Shown here one piece after another: positions 17,412 through 25,011 of a stretch of DNA of 32,624 nt. The position numbers and the translations under genes are program-made. The number at the start of each line of letters is the position of its first letter. The first letter of the stretch is position 1. The stretch is from an uncultured Halieaceae bacterium (GTDB lineage Bacteria > Pseudomonadota > Gammaproteobacteria > Pseudomonadales > Halieaceae). The notes beneath the pieces were generated by a model. That model had not been told where the DNA came from. It worked only from the letters and a program-made list of their open reading frames with translations, and did not search any database. Location: NCBI GenBank assembly GCA_913057135.1, contig CAJXNM010000030.1:1-32624 (forward strand), given 5' to 3'.

Positions 17412-17672
17412 ATGAACCCCCGCGCCCACCACACAACCAATAGCGAGCAGCGCGGGCGGCTTCCTGAGGTGCCCTTCGGCTACGAGGCACTTTTGACACG
17501 CGAGCAACGGCAGCAAGTTGATTTGTGCCGTGGGATTGGCTGGGTTCTGCAGTTTATTCGCCGCCCCGAGTTCCATTCCCCTGTGGTGGTCATGCAAGAC
17601 GTGGCCAAAAAAAGCTGGCAGGTTCTCGATAACGGCTACCTGGAAGCGTTCCACAACTTAAGGGGCTGCTAA
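17412..17672 (+). CDS. Small protein of unknown function
   Basis: This 86-residue protein is predicted soluble, with no signal or membrane segment. The middle (EALLTREQRQQVDLCRGIGW) reads like a helix pair, and the end (VVVMQDVAKKSWQVLDNGYL) like a short strand and helix. An AGGAA-like site lies upstream of the ATG. Its codon use and composition look genuine, and the opposite-strand frame over the same region is its shadow. It stands alone between the divergent S41 gene and the M14 peptidase gene. I do not recognise a family and assign no function. Confidence 0.65.
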   Translation: MNPRAHHTTNSEQRGRLPEVPFGYEALLTREQRQQVDLCRGIGWVLQFIRRPEFHSPVVVMQDVAKKSWQVLDNGYLEAFHNLRGC

Positions 17673-17783
17673 TCACGATCAACGGCTACTACTAACAGAC
17701 ACAGACAGGCTACACTCACTAGGCTGCCTTTGCTGCAGCAACGACTATTCTTCCCCCACGTTGCCACGCACGAGTTACCGTCC

Positions 17784-20648
17784 ATGCTGAGTAAAACCGC
17801 AGTTGCGCTAATCGCTATCCTGGTCTTTGGGGCATTGCCCAGCCACGCGGCTCTACTGATGAGCCCTACCCAAAATACCGATCTGATCTACAACGGCGAA
17901 CTTCTGGATCACAACTATGATCCTGCAATAACCCCCCCCTCGATTTTACTGGGGTTCAATGTCGGCGAGCGGGTTGCCACCCCCGCGCAAATCAGCGCCG
18001 CTATTACTGCGTGGGCAAAACAGTCCGATCGATTGACGCTCATCGAGTACGCACGTTCCCATGAGGGCCGTCCACTCTATGCCGCCTTCATCTCCTCGGC
18101 GCAGAATTTAAGTCGACTCGACGCGATTCAGGCCGACATCGATCAACTATCCGATGCGCGTCAGCTAAGTGAACCCGAGGCACAAGCCATCATCGAGCGA
18201 CTCCCCGCCGTGGCGTGGATGGCCTACTCAATACACGGTAACGAGACATCCGGAGCCGACAGTGCCCTGGCCAGCATCTATCACCTCATCGCTAGCACCG
18301 ATGCCAATATCCAAACCATGCTCGACAATATGGTGGTCGTCATTGACCCAATGATGAACCCTGATGGGCGAGCCCGCTTCGCTAAATCCTTGGAGCAATA
18401 CCGTGGCACGGCGGCCAATGTTGATGACCAGTCGCTGCTACACACCGGAGATTGGCCATTCGGGCGCACCAATCACTATTTCTTTGACTTAAACCGTGAT
18501 TTCTATTTCTTGACCCAACCCGAGACCCGGGGACGAGTCGCTATGATCAATCGGTGGCGCCCACAACTGATGATCGATGGCCATGAACAAGGTCCACAGG
18601 ATACCTATCTGATGGGACCACCCCGGGAGCCCCTCAACAAAAACATTGATACCGATCTCCAAAAATGGGCACGGGTATTCTCTGAAGACCAAGGCGCTGC
18701 CTTCGACAGTCGAGGTTGGCGCTATTACACCGGTGAGTGGTTTGAAAATCTGTATCCGGGCTACTCTAATTACGCGGAGTACAGGGGCAGCGTACACATA
18801 CTGTATGAACAGTCGCGTATGGCTGAAGACGGGGTGCGACGACCAGAAGGCACAGTACAAACGTATCTTGAATCGGTTCACCATCAGTTTGTCAGTACGC
18901 AGGCTAATTTGCGTACGCTGGCAAAGCATTCGAAGGCCATGTATCAGGATTACTGGGATGGTCGACAATACAATGTCTCTGACAACAGCAGCTTTGCCGA
19001 TCGTAGTTATGTGATCTTGGCAACGGCCAACCAGGGGCGCATGAATGCACTGGTCGAACTACTCACTGCTCAGGGCATCGAGATCTTCACCAACGAAAAG
19101 CCCTTGACCATCAAGCGCGGCATCAACCTACTAGGGGAAACAGAAAAAGACATCACGCTGCCTACAGGCAGTCTCGTCATACCCAACCGTCAACCGGATG
19201 CGCCCCTGGTGGCTGCCATCATGGAATTCGATGCCGCCATAGAGGAATCCGTATTTTTAGAGGAGCGGCAGAAGCTATTAAGAGATGGGTCCTCCTTGCT
19301 GTACGACACCACGGCATGGAATCTAAGCATGATGTTCGGCTTACCCTCTCTCACCGTACCCAGCAACCTGAGCAAAGGGCTTAACCCCTGGCAACCATCA
19401 TCACCCACAGTGACAGTCGAAGCCGAAGCCAACGCGTGGTGGGTGAACGGCGAGGACGATCGCTCGGTAGCGTTTGCTGCTCGGCTGCTCGAGCAAGATG
19501 TCCAAGTACGCATTGTTGACAAAGCCACCGTCTTTTCCGGTTTAAGTGTGCCCCGGGGCAGCGTATTTGTGACCGCCATGGACAACCCCAAACATCCGAA
19601 CATCGCCAGCGCTGTTAAAACAGAAGCGGAGCTTCTTGGACTGGCGGTGAGTTCGACATTGTCCGGCTATGGTGCCGGTGATCTACCCGACTGGGGTGGC
19701 GAGCACTTTCGATTACTGAACAAACCTCAAATCGCGATTCTCAGTCACACGGGCTTCAGCAGCTACGATGTGGGGGTCAGCTGGTGGGCCCTAGATAGCG
19801 CGTTAGGCATTCGACACAGTCAATTGAATGCGGCTTACTTGAGCGGTGCCGATTTAAGCCGCTACAACACCATCATCATGCCCAGTGGCTATCGAACACT
19901 CACTAGCGCAGAGCGCACAGCTTTGCTCGATTGGGTTAAGCAAGGGGGCACACTGATTGCTCACGGACAAAGCGCTGGGGCGGTTGCCCAGGACGAGGGA
20001 TTAGGTAGCGTTCGCACGATCGCTGACACCTTCGATAAAGCCCAAGACTACGATATTGCGCTGCAGCGTCAGCGCTTAGCGAGCGACAGCACTGTCGATA
20101 TGGGGCTCGTCAATGCCAATACGCTGAGCGGTGAGATCAGCTATCCGTGGGACAGCGACCTCGATCGCCTCGATGAAAAAGAGCTTGAGAGACGCGATAA
20201 ATGGCAGACCCTCTTCATGCCCTCGGGCGCTATGGTCGCCGGACGTGTCGATGAGCAACATTGGTTGACCTTCGGGACACCTGCCGAGCTGCCCCTGTTG
20301 TATGCCAAGCAACCCGTACTAATGACTGATGGCGCTGCGGAGGCTGTAGTGCGCGTCGGGGTACTGAGGGACAACGATGAGATCACAGAAGCGACCGTCG
20401 TTAACTGGTCAACCCTGCCCAAAGGGGTGGAATTAAAAGTCCGTATGAGCGGTATGCTGTGGCCAGAGGCAGCGCAGCGGATTGCCAATTCTGCCTATTT
20501 GACACGGGAATCGGTGGGCAAGGGTCAGATCATTTTGTTCTCGGGACAGCCTAATTTTAGGGGCGCGGCGCGTGGTACCAACCGTTTGTGGCTCAATGCG
20601 GTCATCTACGGCAGTGGTCTAGGCACGGACCCACGTATTGCCCTGTAG
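17784..20648 (+). CDS. Secreted M14-family zinc carboxypeptidase-like metallopeptidase
   Basis: This 954-residue protein begins with a clear signal peptide (MLSKTAVALIAILVFGALPSHA), which decides the start at 17784 over the upstream start at 17730. The M14 zinc ligands are present: H151 and E154 in SIHGNETSGAD, and H267 in IDGHEQGPQDTY; E342 in HILYEQSRM is a good candidate for the catalytic glutamate. M14 enzymes trim C-terminal residues from peptides. The C-terminal half is much longer than in classical carboxypeptidases and includes a segment resembling a glutamine-amidotransferase/ThuA fold (RTALLDWVKQGGTLIAHGQ). It probably acts in the periplasm or outside. The next gene follows after only six bases. 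Confidence 0.9.
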   Translation: MLSKTAVALIAILVFGALPSHAALLMSPTQNTDLIYNGELLDHNYDPAITPPSILLGFNVGERVATPAQISAAITAWAKQSDRLTLIEYARSHEGRPLYAAFISSAQNLSRLDAIQADIDQLSDARQLSEPEAQAIIERLPAVAWMAYSIHGNETSGADSALASIYHLIASTDANIQTMLDNMVVVIDPMMNPDGRARFAKSLEQYRGTAANVDDQSLLHTGDWPFGRTNHYFFDLNRDFYFLTQPETRGRVAMINRWRPQLMIDGHEQGPQDTYLMGPPREPLNKNIDTDLQKWARVFSEDQGAAFDSRGWRYYTGEWFENLYPGYSNYAEYRGSVHILYEQSRMAEDGVRRPEGTVQTYLESVHHQFVSTQANLRTLAKHSKAMYQDYWDGRQYNVSDNSSFADRSYVILATANQGRMNALVELLTAQGIEIFTNEKPLTIKRGINLLGETEKDITLPTGSLVIPNRQPDAPLVAAIMEFDAAIEESVFLEERQKLLRDGSSLLYDTTAWNLSMMFGLPSLTVPSNLSKGLNPWQPSSPTVTVEAEANAWWVNGEDDRSVAFAARLLEQDVQVRIVDKATVFSGLSVPRGSVFVTAMDNPKHPNIASAVKTEAELLGLAVSSTLSGYGAGDLPDWGGEHFRLLNKPQIAILSHTGFSSYDVGVSWWALDSALGIRHSQLNAAYLSGADLSRYNTIIMPSGYRTLTSAERTALLDWVKQGGTLIAHGQSAGAVAQDEGLGSVRTIADTFDKAQDYDIALQRQRLASDSTVDMGLVNANTLSGEISYPWDSDLDRLDEKELERRDKWQTLFMPSGAMVAGRVDEQHWLTFGTPAELPLLYAKQPVLMTDGAAEAVVRVGVLRDNDEITEATVVNWSTLPKGVELKVRMSGMLWPEAAQRIANSAYLTRESVGKGQIILFSGQPNFRGAARGTNRLWLNAVIYGSGLGTDPRIAL

Positions 20649-20654
20649 GTTAAT

Positions 20655-21950
20655 ATGCTAGCGAACGTTCTCAAATGGACTTTGTTCGGTGCCTTTGCCG
20701 CCTTGTTGTTGGCAACAGTGGCCTTGGTCGTCGTTGTGCAGCCTACGCCCATTGTCAAAGAACAGACGCCACCCAGCCCCACCGATGTCCAACAGGCCAA
20801 ACGCTTTGTCCGCGGCGTACGCCTAGCACTTAATACCCAAACCGGTGAGCCAGCGCCTTTTACTACCGATTTAGCGGCGCTGAACGGGACGCTGAAGTTG
20901 GGAGCTCGACTTATTCCCGGCTTCCGTGGGCAAATGGAGCCATCCTTCGATGAGGTCATTGGACATGCATCGATTCCAGTCCCCTTCACGGGTAGCGGAC
21001 AATGGCTCAACGTTACACTGGCGGCCCCCTCCTTTGAGGGCGACTTCAAATTATCCCGTGCTCAGGTGGGGCCGATACAGTTACCACCGAGCGTAACACT
21101 TGCCGTGCTTCGAACAGGTGCCAATCTCGTTTTTGGTAATCACCTTGGCGACGCCGTAACTTCCGCTGCGAAACAGATGACCATCGACGGGTCAAACTTG
21201 CGCTTCGTACTGGCCATGGATCAAGTCGGTGGTAACGGTATTATGCGCGGCGTTTTCGGTACATTGCGCGGACGAGCAATGCCGAGCGTTGATGAAATCA
21301 CTCGCTATTACTACCTTATTCGAGAGGCCATGGAGAATGGAGAGTTACCCACAGAGGGTAGCTACCTGCCCTATTTGGCATTCACCTTAGCGGCAGCAGA
21401 AGACGGTGCCGAGCAAGAAAGTGCCGATAACGCCTACACCTCGGCGATGTTCGCGCTGACACTGATTTGCGGTGCTAAAGACTTTTCGATGTTCGGCGGG
21501 CTGGTGACGGGTGATTTAGACAACGGCAGAGCCTGGACTAAAAATTGCTCAAATCTGACCCTCAACGATCGAATCGATAGCAGGCGCCACTTCACCACTG
21601 CTGCCGCGATACAAGCGGCTTCAAATCGGGGTTTTTCCGTGTCTGTCGGCGAATACAAGGAGCTCAATGACACCCTCAAAGCCGGAGGCTTTGATTTCAC
21701 CGATATCGCAGCCAATAATTCGGGGATTCGCATGTCCAACCTGTTCATGGGTGCCAGTCTTCAAGATTGGCCGGCACTACGGGCTCGAGTGCAGGCCGAG
21801 CGTGACGTCATCGTGTCTTACGATGGCATTCCACAAATAATGAGTGAAGCTGACTTTAACCGCACTTACGGTGATATTGACGACCCGAGATATCTGGCCA
21901 TGCTCAACCAGATTGAACGTAAAATCGACCAATTATCGCTGCATCAATAG
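20655..21950 (+). CDS. Membrane-anchored protein of unknown function
   Basis: This 431-residue protein has one N-terminal membrane helix (about residues 5-28, LKWTLFGAFAALLLATVALV) and a large probably periplasmic domain with no motif I recognise. Two cysteines (LICGAKD and KNCSNLT) about 35 residues apart may form a disulfide. It starts six bases after the M14 peptidase, so the two are almost certainly co-transcribed and may act together at the envelope. Its last 18 bases overlap the tail of the convergent acyl-CoA ligase gene. Confidence 0.8.
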   Translation: MLANVLKWTLFGAFAALLLATVALVVVVQPTPIVKEQTPPSPTDVQQAKRFVRGVRLALNTQTGEPAPFTTDLAALNGTLKLGARLIPGFRGQMEPSFDEVIGHASIPVPFTGSGQWLNVTLAAPSFEGDFKLSRAQVGPIQLPPSVTLAVLRTGANLVFGNHLGDAVTSAAKQMTIDGSNLRFVLAMDQVGGNGIMRGVFGTLRGRAMPSVDEITRYYYLIREAMENGELPTEGSYLPYLAFTLAAAEDGAEQESADNAYTSAMFALTLICGAKDFSMFGGLVTGDLDNGRAWTKNCSNLTLNDRIDSRRHFTTAAAIQAASNRGFSVSVGEYKELNDTLKAGGFDFTDIAANNSGIRMSNLFMGASLQDWPALRARVQAERDVIVSYDGIPQIMSEADFNRTYGDIDDPRYLAMLNQIERKIDQLSLHQ

Positions 21951-23597
21951 TTCGTGCCTCAGCACTTTACCCAGTGGATTTCTCGGCAAAGAAGCCATGA
22001 CATGAAGTCGCTCTGGCCACTTGAACTTAGCCACTCCCTTGCTCTGTAAAAAGCGGCACAGTTCTGTCAGGGTAGGCTCAAGGGCGCCCTCTTGCATAAC
22101 CACACAAACGGCTACCCGCTCACCTAACTCCTCATCGGCAACGGCACATACCGCCAACTCAGCGATCCCGGGATACCCCTCAAGTAAGCTATCCAACTCG
22201 GCAGGGGATATCTTCATCCCGCCCCGGTTAATAATGTCTTTCAAACGCCCGACTATGCGGTAGAACTCGCCCGCCTCACCTGATATTTCCACCAAATCGC
22301 CGGTGCGAAAAAATCCATCGTCGGTAAATACCGATGTGCTCTCTAGCCCTAAATAACCGTCAAAGACCGTAGGCCCCGACACACAAAGCTCACCAGTAGC
22401 CCCGGGAGTGTCAAGTTCTGTGCCCGTATCAGGGTCGATTACCTTGGTTATGAGCGAGGACATGATGGATATCGGGTCTACATTGTTACAAGGTCCGTGG
22501 CAAAACATGACGGCGCGCTGCTCTGGGTCTGGCACAAGGTCGGGTGCTGTTATAAACGCGATACCCTCATTAGAACCATAGATGTTGTACACCGATACGC
22601 CGTAGTCGCGCTCAAAGGTCCGAATCATGTCGGGGGAAAGGGGGGCGGAGCCAGATCCGATGGCTCTTAAGTGCGGGAAATCAAAACGACGCCAAAGCTC
22701 GGGCATCTTTGCAAGGCGATTAAGTAGCGCCGGTGGCGCTATGGTGAAGCAGACACTCTCTTGCTGAATCTGTTGCAGAAACACCGGCACATCCAAGGGA
22801 TGGTGCAGTACCAATGTGCAGCCGTTGGTGGTGGCGGGAAACAAAAACCCGCCCAGCGCCGACATATTCACCATCGGAAATGGGTTCAGCAACACATCAC
22901 CAGCTTTAAAGCCAATGCCCGCAGCGGTGGCGTCCCCCGAAGATAGCCACATGTTGTGTGACCTTGGTACACCCTTCGGTGTTCCAGTGGTACCCGAGGT
23001 CCAACACACGGTAAAGATGGCATTGGCATCGGTGGGGTGTGCTGCACGATAGAGCGCTAAACGAGCGCTTTCATCGCTGCTTAAGCCACTTTGCGCGCGC
23101 AATCGAATATCAATACCGATGCTAATGATGCGATCAGAAGAAGCCACCGCAGCAGTGCCATTCGACGCCAGATTGACGCCTTTAAAATCGTTGAGTCCGA
23201 TAAACCAATCGGCACCGAATACCTTCGACAGGGTGCTAATTTCATGGGCTTGGTACTGCACGGGCAGGGGCGAAACAACCACACCCAACTTACTGAGTGC
23301 GAAATAGCAAACCACCAACTCCACCACGTTGGGCATTTGTAGCATCACGCACTGTCTATGACCCACGCCCCAGTCAATAAGGTCAAGCGCCAAGGCGTCG
23401 CTGGCGGCATCTAACTCGGCATAGGTGAGACGAAGGGGATCACCCTGAGTCAATTCACTGCGGTTGGCCGGATCGATCACCGCTAGCTGCTGAGGGCGCA
23501 GGTCGACTTGCAAAGCCAAGTGATCGCACAAGGTCCGATCACCCCAGAGGCCTCGGTTAACCCACTGGGTTATGCGATGGTCTAGTGTGGTGTACAT
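21933..23597 (-). CDS. Class I adenylate-forming acyl-CoA ligase
   Basis: This 554-residue enzyme of the AMP-dependent synthetase family activates a carboxylic acid as acyl-AMP and transfers it to CoA. Core motifs are all present: the phosphate loop TSGTTGTPKGVPRSH, the NIYGSNEG segment, FRTGDLVEI, the hinge RLKDIINRGGMKISPAE and the C-terminal catalytic lysine in PRNPLGKVLRHE. Length is standard. A GAGGTG ribosome site precedes the start. The sequence looks like aryl- or medium-chain acyl ligases but the substrate cannot be read. It stands alone and ends by overlapping the unknown membrane-protein gene. Confidence 0.93.
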   Translation of the reverse strand: MYTTLDHRITQWVNRGLWGDRTLCDHLALQVDLRPQQLAVIDPANRSELTQGDPLRLTYAELDAASDALALDLIDWGVGHRQCVMLQMPNVVELVVCYFALSKLGVVVSPLPVQYQAHEISTLSKVFGADWFIGLNDFKGVNLASNGTAAVASSDRIISIGIDIRLRAQSGLSSDESARLALYRAAHPTDANAIFTVCWTSGTTGTPKGVPRSHNMWLSSGDATAAGIGFKAGDVLLNPFPMVNMSALGGFLFPATTNGCTLVLHHPLDVPVFLQQIQQESVCFTIAPPALLNRLAKMPELWRRFDFPHLRAIGSGSAPLSPDMIRTFERDYGVSVYNIYGSNEGIAFITAPDLVPDPEQRAVMFCHGPCNNVDPISIMSSLITKVIDPDTGTELDTPGATGELCVSGPTVFDGYLGLESTSVFTDDGFFRTGDLVEISGEAGEFYRIVGRLKDIINRGGMKISPAELDSLLEGYPGIAELAVCAVADEELGERVAVCVVMQEGALEPTLTELCRFLQSKGVAKFKWPERLHVMASLPRNPLGKVLRHELLMQR

Positions 23598-23649
23598 CGC
23601 TCACCTCTTATTATTTTTCCGTCAAGTGCGCACTATGACAAAGAAAAAT

Positions 23650-23666
23650 ACGGTGAGCTATACCGT
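23650..23666. promoter_or_regulatory. Candidate operator upstream of acyl-CoA ligase
   Basis: ACGGT (23650-23654) and ACCGT (23662-23666) form an exact inverted repeat with seven bases between, about 55 bases upstream of the leftward ligase start. TetR- or MarR-type repressors of acyl-CoA ligase genes often bind such palindromes, but no regulator gene is nearby to confirm it. Confidence 0.3.
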
Positions 23667-23705
23667 GAAAAAAACCGCGGTCAGACTAAATATGCGCCGT
23701 AAAAA

Positions 23706-23734
23706 GCAAAAACCCCCGAGCTCTCGCTCGAGGG
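23706..23734 (-). terminator. Rho-independent terminator, original terminator of tRNA-Ala
   Basis: Read leftward, CCCTCGAGC (23734-23726), a four-base loop and GCTCGGGGG (23721-23713) form a 9-bp stem with one G-T pair, followed by TTTTT. It lies eight bases beyond the displaced tRNA 3' fragment, so before integration it would have ended the tRNA-Ala transcript. Confidence 0.8.
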
Positions 23735-23741
23735 TCTGTGA

Positions 23742-23792
23742 TTTGGTGGAGCCAGGCGGGATCGAACCGCCGACCTCAACACTGCCAGTGTT
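23742..23792 (-). repeat. attL: attL: 51-bp direct repeat of tRNA-Ala 3' end
   Basis: These 51 bases are identical to 32548-32598. They correspond to tRNA-Ala nucleotides 28-76 (anticodon arm through encoded CCA) plus two following bases. The match stops at the next base on either side. This is the displaced original 3' end of the tRNA gene. Confidence 0.95.
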
Positions 23793-23827
23793 AAAAATTT
23801 ACACTATTTAAAGGGTTTTTGAGGATC

Positions 23828-23846
23828 TGGGTAGCTTCTGGGTAGC
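23828..23846 (+). promoter_or_regulatory. Paired TGGGTAGC motif, candidate integrase arm-type site (left)
   Basis: TGGGTAGC occurs at 23828-23835 and 23839-23846, one helical turn (11 bp) apart, 36 bases inside attL. The same pair with the same spacing and orientation occurs at the other end (32413-32431). Tyrosine integrases of the lambda class bind such arm-type sites, so this is the probable left arm. Confidence 0.6.
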
Positions 23847-24015
23847 ACATTTGCAATCCAAACTAGGACAGCAATGCTTTTAAAATGCGCAGTACACGCA
23901 ATCCGCGCTTTACCTACTTTTTCTGCTAGCCTTGCATTTCACCGACTAATTCACCTTAGTTTGGTGAAAAAACTTATCTTGAAAAAAACGGGTGGGCTGT
24001 AGCCAAATATCAATA

Positions 24016-24573
24016 ATGTGGAAGCTAGCCATATTACCGCTGGTATTCATCGCCGTAACAGGATGTGGAGAGAAAAACTCCTACGGAGAGCACGTACCAA
24101 AAAACCTCAAACCAAGAGTGCTTAAGTTTCTTGATTGCTACGCGGCACCTATCTTTGTCGGCTATACCATGATCGAGAGAGAACCGATGTTCGAGCAAAA
24201 GCTGCTAGTCTTTGACACCGCTAACACCGCGATGCATTTCTCTTACTTTAGCGAGCGTGACAACGCTCAATCTTTCCAGCGCCTCGATCTAAACTCGGAG
24301 TGGCGCTACATGAACGTCGATAAACTTGACTCAAACTTACTTCGATCTCAAAACTTCTTTGAAGTAAACGGCCTGCTCTCAACAGGTATTGAGTTTCGCC
24401 GAGATACACTTAAGGTCCAAGAATTCGATCAACATCGTCGCTCTCAAAAGTATGGCTGCGAAATACTTCCCACGCCTGAGGCCGTGGAAGCTAAGCGTCT
24501 AGAAATCTTGCAAAAGCAGAAAAAATACGAGGCCGATGAGGTAGCGAAGCAAGAACAGTCGCGGCAAATTTAG
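24016..24573 (+). CDS. Putative lipoprotein of the mobile element
   Basis: This 185-residue protein has a lipoprotein signal peptide (MWKLAILPLVFIAVTGC, lipobox VTGC), so it should be acylated and placed in the envelope. The mature part is charged, has two further cysteines and ends in a basic/acidic helix (EAKRLEILQKQKKYEADEVA). The ATG at 24016 gives the signal peptide; a GTG at 23992 would add eight residues that weaken it, and neither has a clear ribosome site. It is on the strand opposite most element genes and near the left end, the usual place for accessory cargo. Phage-borne lipoproteins often block superinfection; that role is only a suggestion. Confidence 0.72.
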   Translation: MWKLAILPLVFIAVTGCGEKNSYGEHVPKNLKPRVLKFLDCYAAPIFVGYTMIEREPMFEQKLLVFDTANTAMHFSYFSERDNAQSFQRLDLNSEWRYMNVDKLDSNLLRSQNFFEVNGLLSTGIEFRRDTLKVQEFDQHRRSQKYGCEILPTPEAVEAKRLEILQKQKKYEADEVAKQEQSRQI

Positions 24574-24600
24574 CTAACTAACGCAAGTTAAGAGGCGTGT

Positions 24601-24786
24601 TTACCATTTCATTTCAGCTTCAAGCGCCTTGCTATCGAGTTGATCTTGAACAGCATCACCAGTGATACCGCGCTCCTTAAGCGCTTCTGCCAGCTTCTTC
24701 ATCGCGCTACGCTCTAACTGCTGAACTCTTGCGCGGCTAATCCCCATCTCACGCGATATTTCTGCGTGGGTCATTGCATAGTCCAT
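24601..24786 (-). CDS. Stand-alone sigma-70 region 4-like DNA-binding protein
   Basis: This 61-residue protein is almost only a helix-turn-helix: MTHAEISREMGISRARVQQL followed by ERSAMKKLAEALKER, matching region 4.2 of RpoD-type sigma factors, which reads -35 elements and meets RNA polymerase. No region 2 is present, so it cannot be a full sigma factor. AAGGAG lies six bases before the ATG at 24786, fixing the start; a longer frame from 24825 is unlikely. It sits downstream of the capsid gene and converges with the lipoprotein gene. Such fragments may act as transcription regulators or compete with host sigma for polymerase. The fold is confident, the role is not. Confidence 0.8.
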   Translation of the reverse strand: MDYAMTHAEISREMGISRARVQQLERSAMKKLAEALKERGITGDAVQDQLDSKALEAEMKW

Positions 24787-24949
24787 CGTTCTCTCCTTTC
24801 GAAGAAAGCTCCTTTGCGCCACCACCAGCGGAGCAAACTGGTTGGCTCACCCCAGCACCGGCCCGTATTCCGGCTGTAGGCGTGTGGCTTCCGCGTTTTG
24901 TGCACCGAGCGGTCATCGGCTAAGGAAGGGCTATGTCCGGCCCCGCACG

Positions 24950-24983
24950 AAAATAAATGCCGGCTTTTGGCGCAGTGCCGGCA
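24950..24983 (-). terminator. Terminator after capsid gene
   Basis: Read leftward, TGCCGGC (24983-24977) and GCCGGCA (24964-24958) form a perfect 7-bp stem with a 12-base loop, followed by TTTATTTT. It lies 29 bases after the capsid stop and should separate capsid from the sigma-like gene. Confidence 0.75.
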
Positions 24984-25011
24984 ACTGCTGCTAGCCCTTG
25001 CGAACTAACTC

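Larger units (their letters stand above)
23598..24015. other. Junction region: acyl-CoA ligase promoter side and left end of mobile element
   Basis: The host part (to 23,741) should hold the ligase promoter, with a candidate operator ACGGT-N7-ACCGT at 23,650-23,666, and the stranded tRNA terminator. From 23,742 inward lie attL and the paired arm-type motif. Otherwise the left end of the element is AT-rich and has no gene until the lipoprotein at 24,016. Confidence 0.6.

Noticed and set aside
21933-21950. Overlap of two gene tails
   Set aside because: An 18-bp convergent overlap is ordinary and needs no special explanation.
23740-23811. Open frame reading VEPGGIEPPTSTLPVL, also seen at 32550-32610
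   Set aside because: This is the antisense translation of the tRNA-Ala 3' end, a well-known false protein.
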